5,009 nucleotides of DNA, from assembly GCA_002071245.1 (NCBI GenBank), contig MWEV01000007.1:1-5009 (forward strand), written 5' to 3'. Below the pieces are notes generated by a model that made no database searches, had not been told where the DNA came from, and was given only the letters and a program-made list of their open reading frames with translations. The stretch comes from Deltaproteobacteria bacterium ADurb.Bin026 (GTDB lineage: Bacteria > Desulfobacterota > Syntrophorhabdia > Syntrophorhabdales > Syntrophorhabdaceae). The position numbers were made by a program, and so were the translations under genes. Positions 4,469 to 5,009 of the stretch are shown here, in pieces (the stretch's first letter is position 1; each line of letters begins with the position of its first letter).

Positions 4469-5009
4469 TTATGCCTCCACTATGACTGGTATATATAATG
4501 AATACCCCTGCGTTACAGCGTTCGGTTCAGCCTTTGAGATGTTGGTGACGGCAGTACCGATGTACGGTTTATTCATCGTGCGATCCAGATCCGCTGGCAT
4601 AAAAATAGCGCCTTCATCGGCCATTATGACAGGGTTTTTAAAAGGATTTGAAGATTTTGCAAGAACATCACCGTGTCTGCCGAAACGTGTAAAAGGAGCA
4701 AAATACATCTGCAAAAATGTGTTCTTTTCCGGCACCGAGGGGGCAAGCACATAACATGCATTGGGTGTGTCGCTTCCCAGGGAAGAGAGGCTAAACTCTT
4801 CTGCCGATATTACATTAAATTTTCCAAGACCTGTTGACGCATCTTTTCCGAAACCTGTTTCTCCGATTCTTTGTAGCGCCACCCTGGTCTGTTCAATGGA
4901 TATGTCCTCTCTGAGTCCGGCATAGAGGATGAGTTCAATCTGTCCAAGAAAAACACTCTGATCTGAGACAAACGGCGCAAATCGTCCTTCCCCTGTTGTA
5001 TTTGTCAGT
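4469..5009 (-). CDS. csm4: Csm4, RAMP subunit of the type III-A Csm effector complex (5' end outside window)
   Basis: The frame is open from the right edge to TAA at 4471-4469 and gives 179 C-terminal residues, roughly the last 60 percent of a typical Csm4. The glycine-rich loop ETGFGKDASTGLGKF, preceded by helix EQTRVALQRIG, is a Csm4 hallmark. Further C-terminal marks are FTRFGRHGD, the PFKNPVIMADEGAIF segment, YIGTAVTNIS and the terminal QGYSLYIPVIVEA. Csm4 is a Cas5-like subunit that holds the 5' handle of the crRNA and contacts Cas10. A GTG at 4882 could be mistaken for a start, but coding continues without a stop to the edge with conserved sequence (FVSDQSVFLGQIEL), so the true start is outside. 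csm5 follows 1 base later. Confidence 0.92.
   Translation of the reverse strand, partial: LTNTTGEGRFAPFVSDQSVFLGQIELILYAGLREDISIEQTRVALQRIGETGFGKDASTGLGKFNVISAEEFSLSSLGSDTPNACYVLAPSVPEKNTFLQMYFAPFTRFGRHGDVLAKSSNPFKNPVIMADEGAIFMPADLDRTMNKPYIGTAVTNISKAEPNAVTQGYSLYIPVIVEA

Overview
This window is the 3' part of a type III-A (Csm) CRISPR-Cas locus. Every convincing gene lies on the minus strand, so transcription runs from high to low coordinates. In that order the genes are: csm4 (5' end cut by the right edge), csm5, a Card1/Can2-type cyclic-oligoadenylate-activated nuclease, a MntA-type nucleotidyltransferase antitoxin, a HepT-type HEPN RNase toxin, a Csx3/Crn3-like ring nuclease, a 264-base AT-rich gap with two very small ORFs, cas2, and the first 21 codons of cas1 (cut by the left edge). 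No CRISPR repeats are visible. cas10, csm2 and csm3 would be expected beyond the right edge, and the rest of cas1 beyond the left edge.

The junctions from csm4 to csx3 suggest one translationally coupled operon: 1 base between csm4 and csm5, 57 between csm5 and card1, 16 between card1 and mntA, 1 between mntA and hepT, and a 4-base ATGA overlap between hepT and csx3. Nearly every gene has a recognisable Shine-Dalgarno sequence. In family terms this gives target-RNA sensing (Csm complex), second-messenger output (Card1, a nuclease activated by cyclic tetra-adenylate, cA4), and signal shut-off (Csx3, a cA4-degrading ring nuclease). The unusual element is a complete MntA-HepT toxin-antitoxin pair placed between the cA4 effector and the cA4 eraser in the same operon.

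Downstream, the gap at 447-710 is not empty. It holds an AT-rich stretch with GAAATATTTC palindromes, followed by two small ORFs (32 and 16 codons). Each has a strong, well-spaced Shine-Dalgarno sequence, and they are stacked head to tail directly in front of cas2. The second encodes a hydrophobic micropeptide. Adaptation genes follow in the order cas2 then cas1, the reverse of the usual order, with a 99-base gap that contains a possible cas1 promoter.

The organism cannot be named from this window. Moderate-to-low GC, strong Shine-Dalgarno use, and Csm5, Cas1 and Cas2 sequences of the kind I associate with anaerobic Gram-negative or Nitrospirota/Desulfobacterota-like bacteria are only weak hints.
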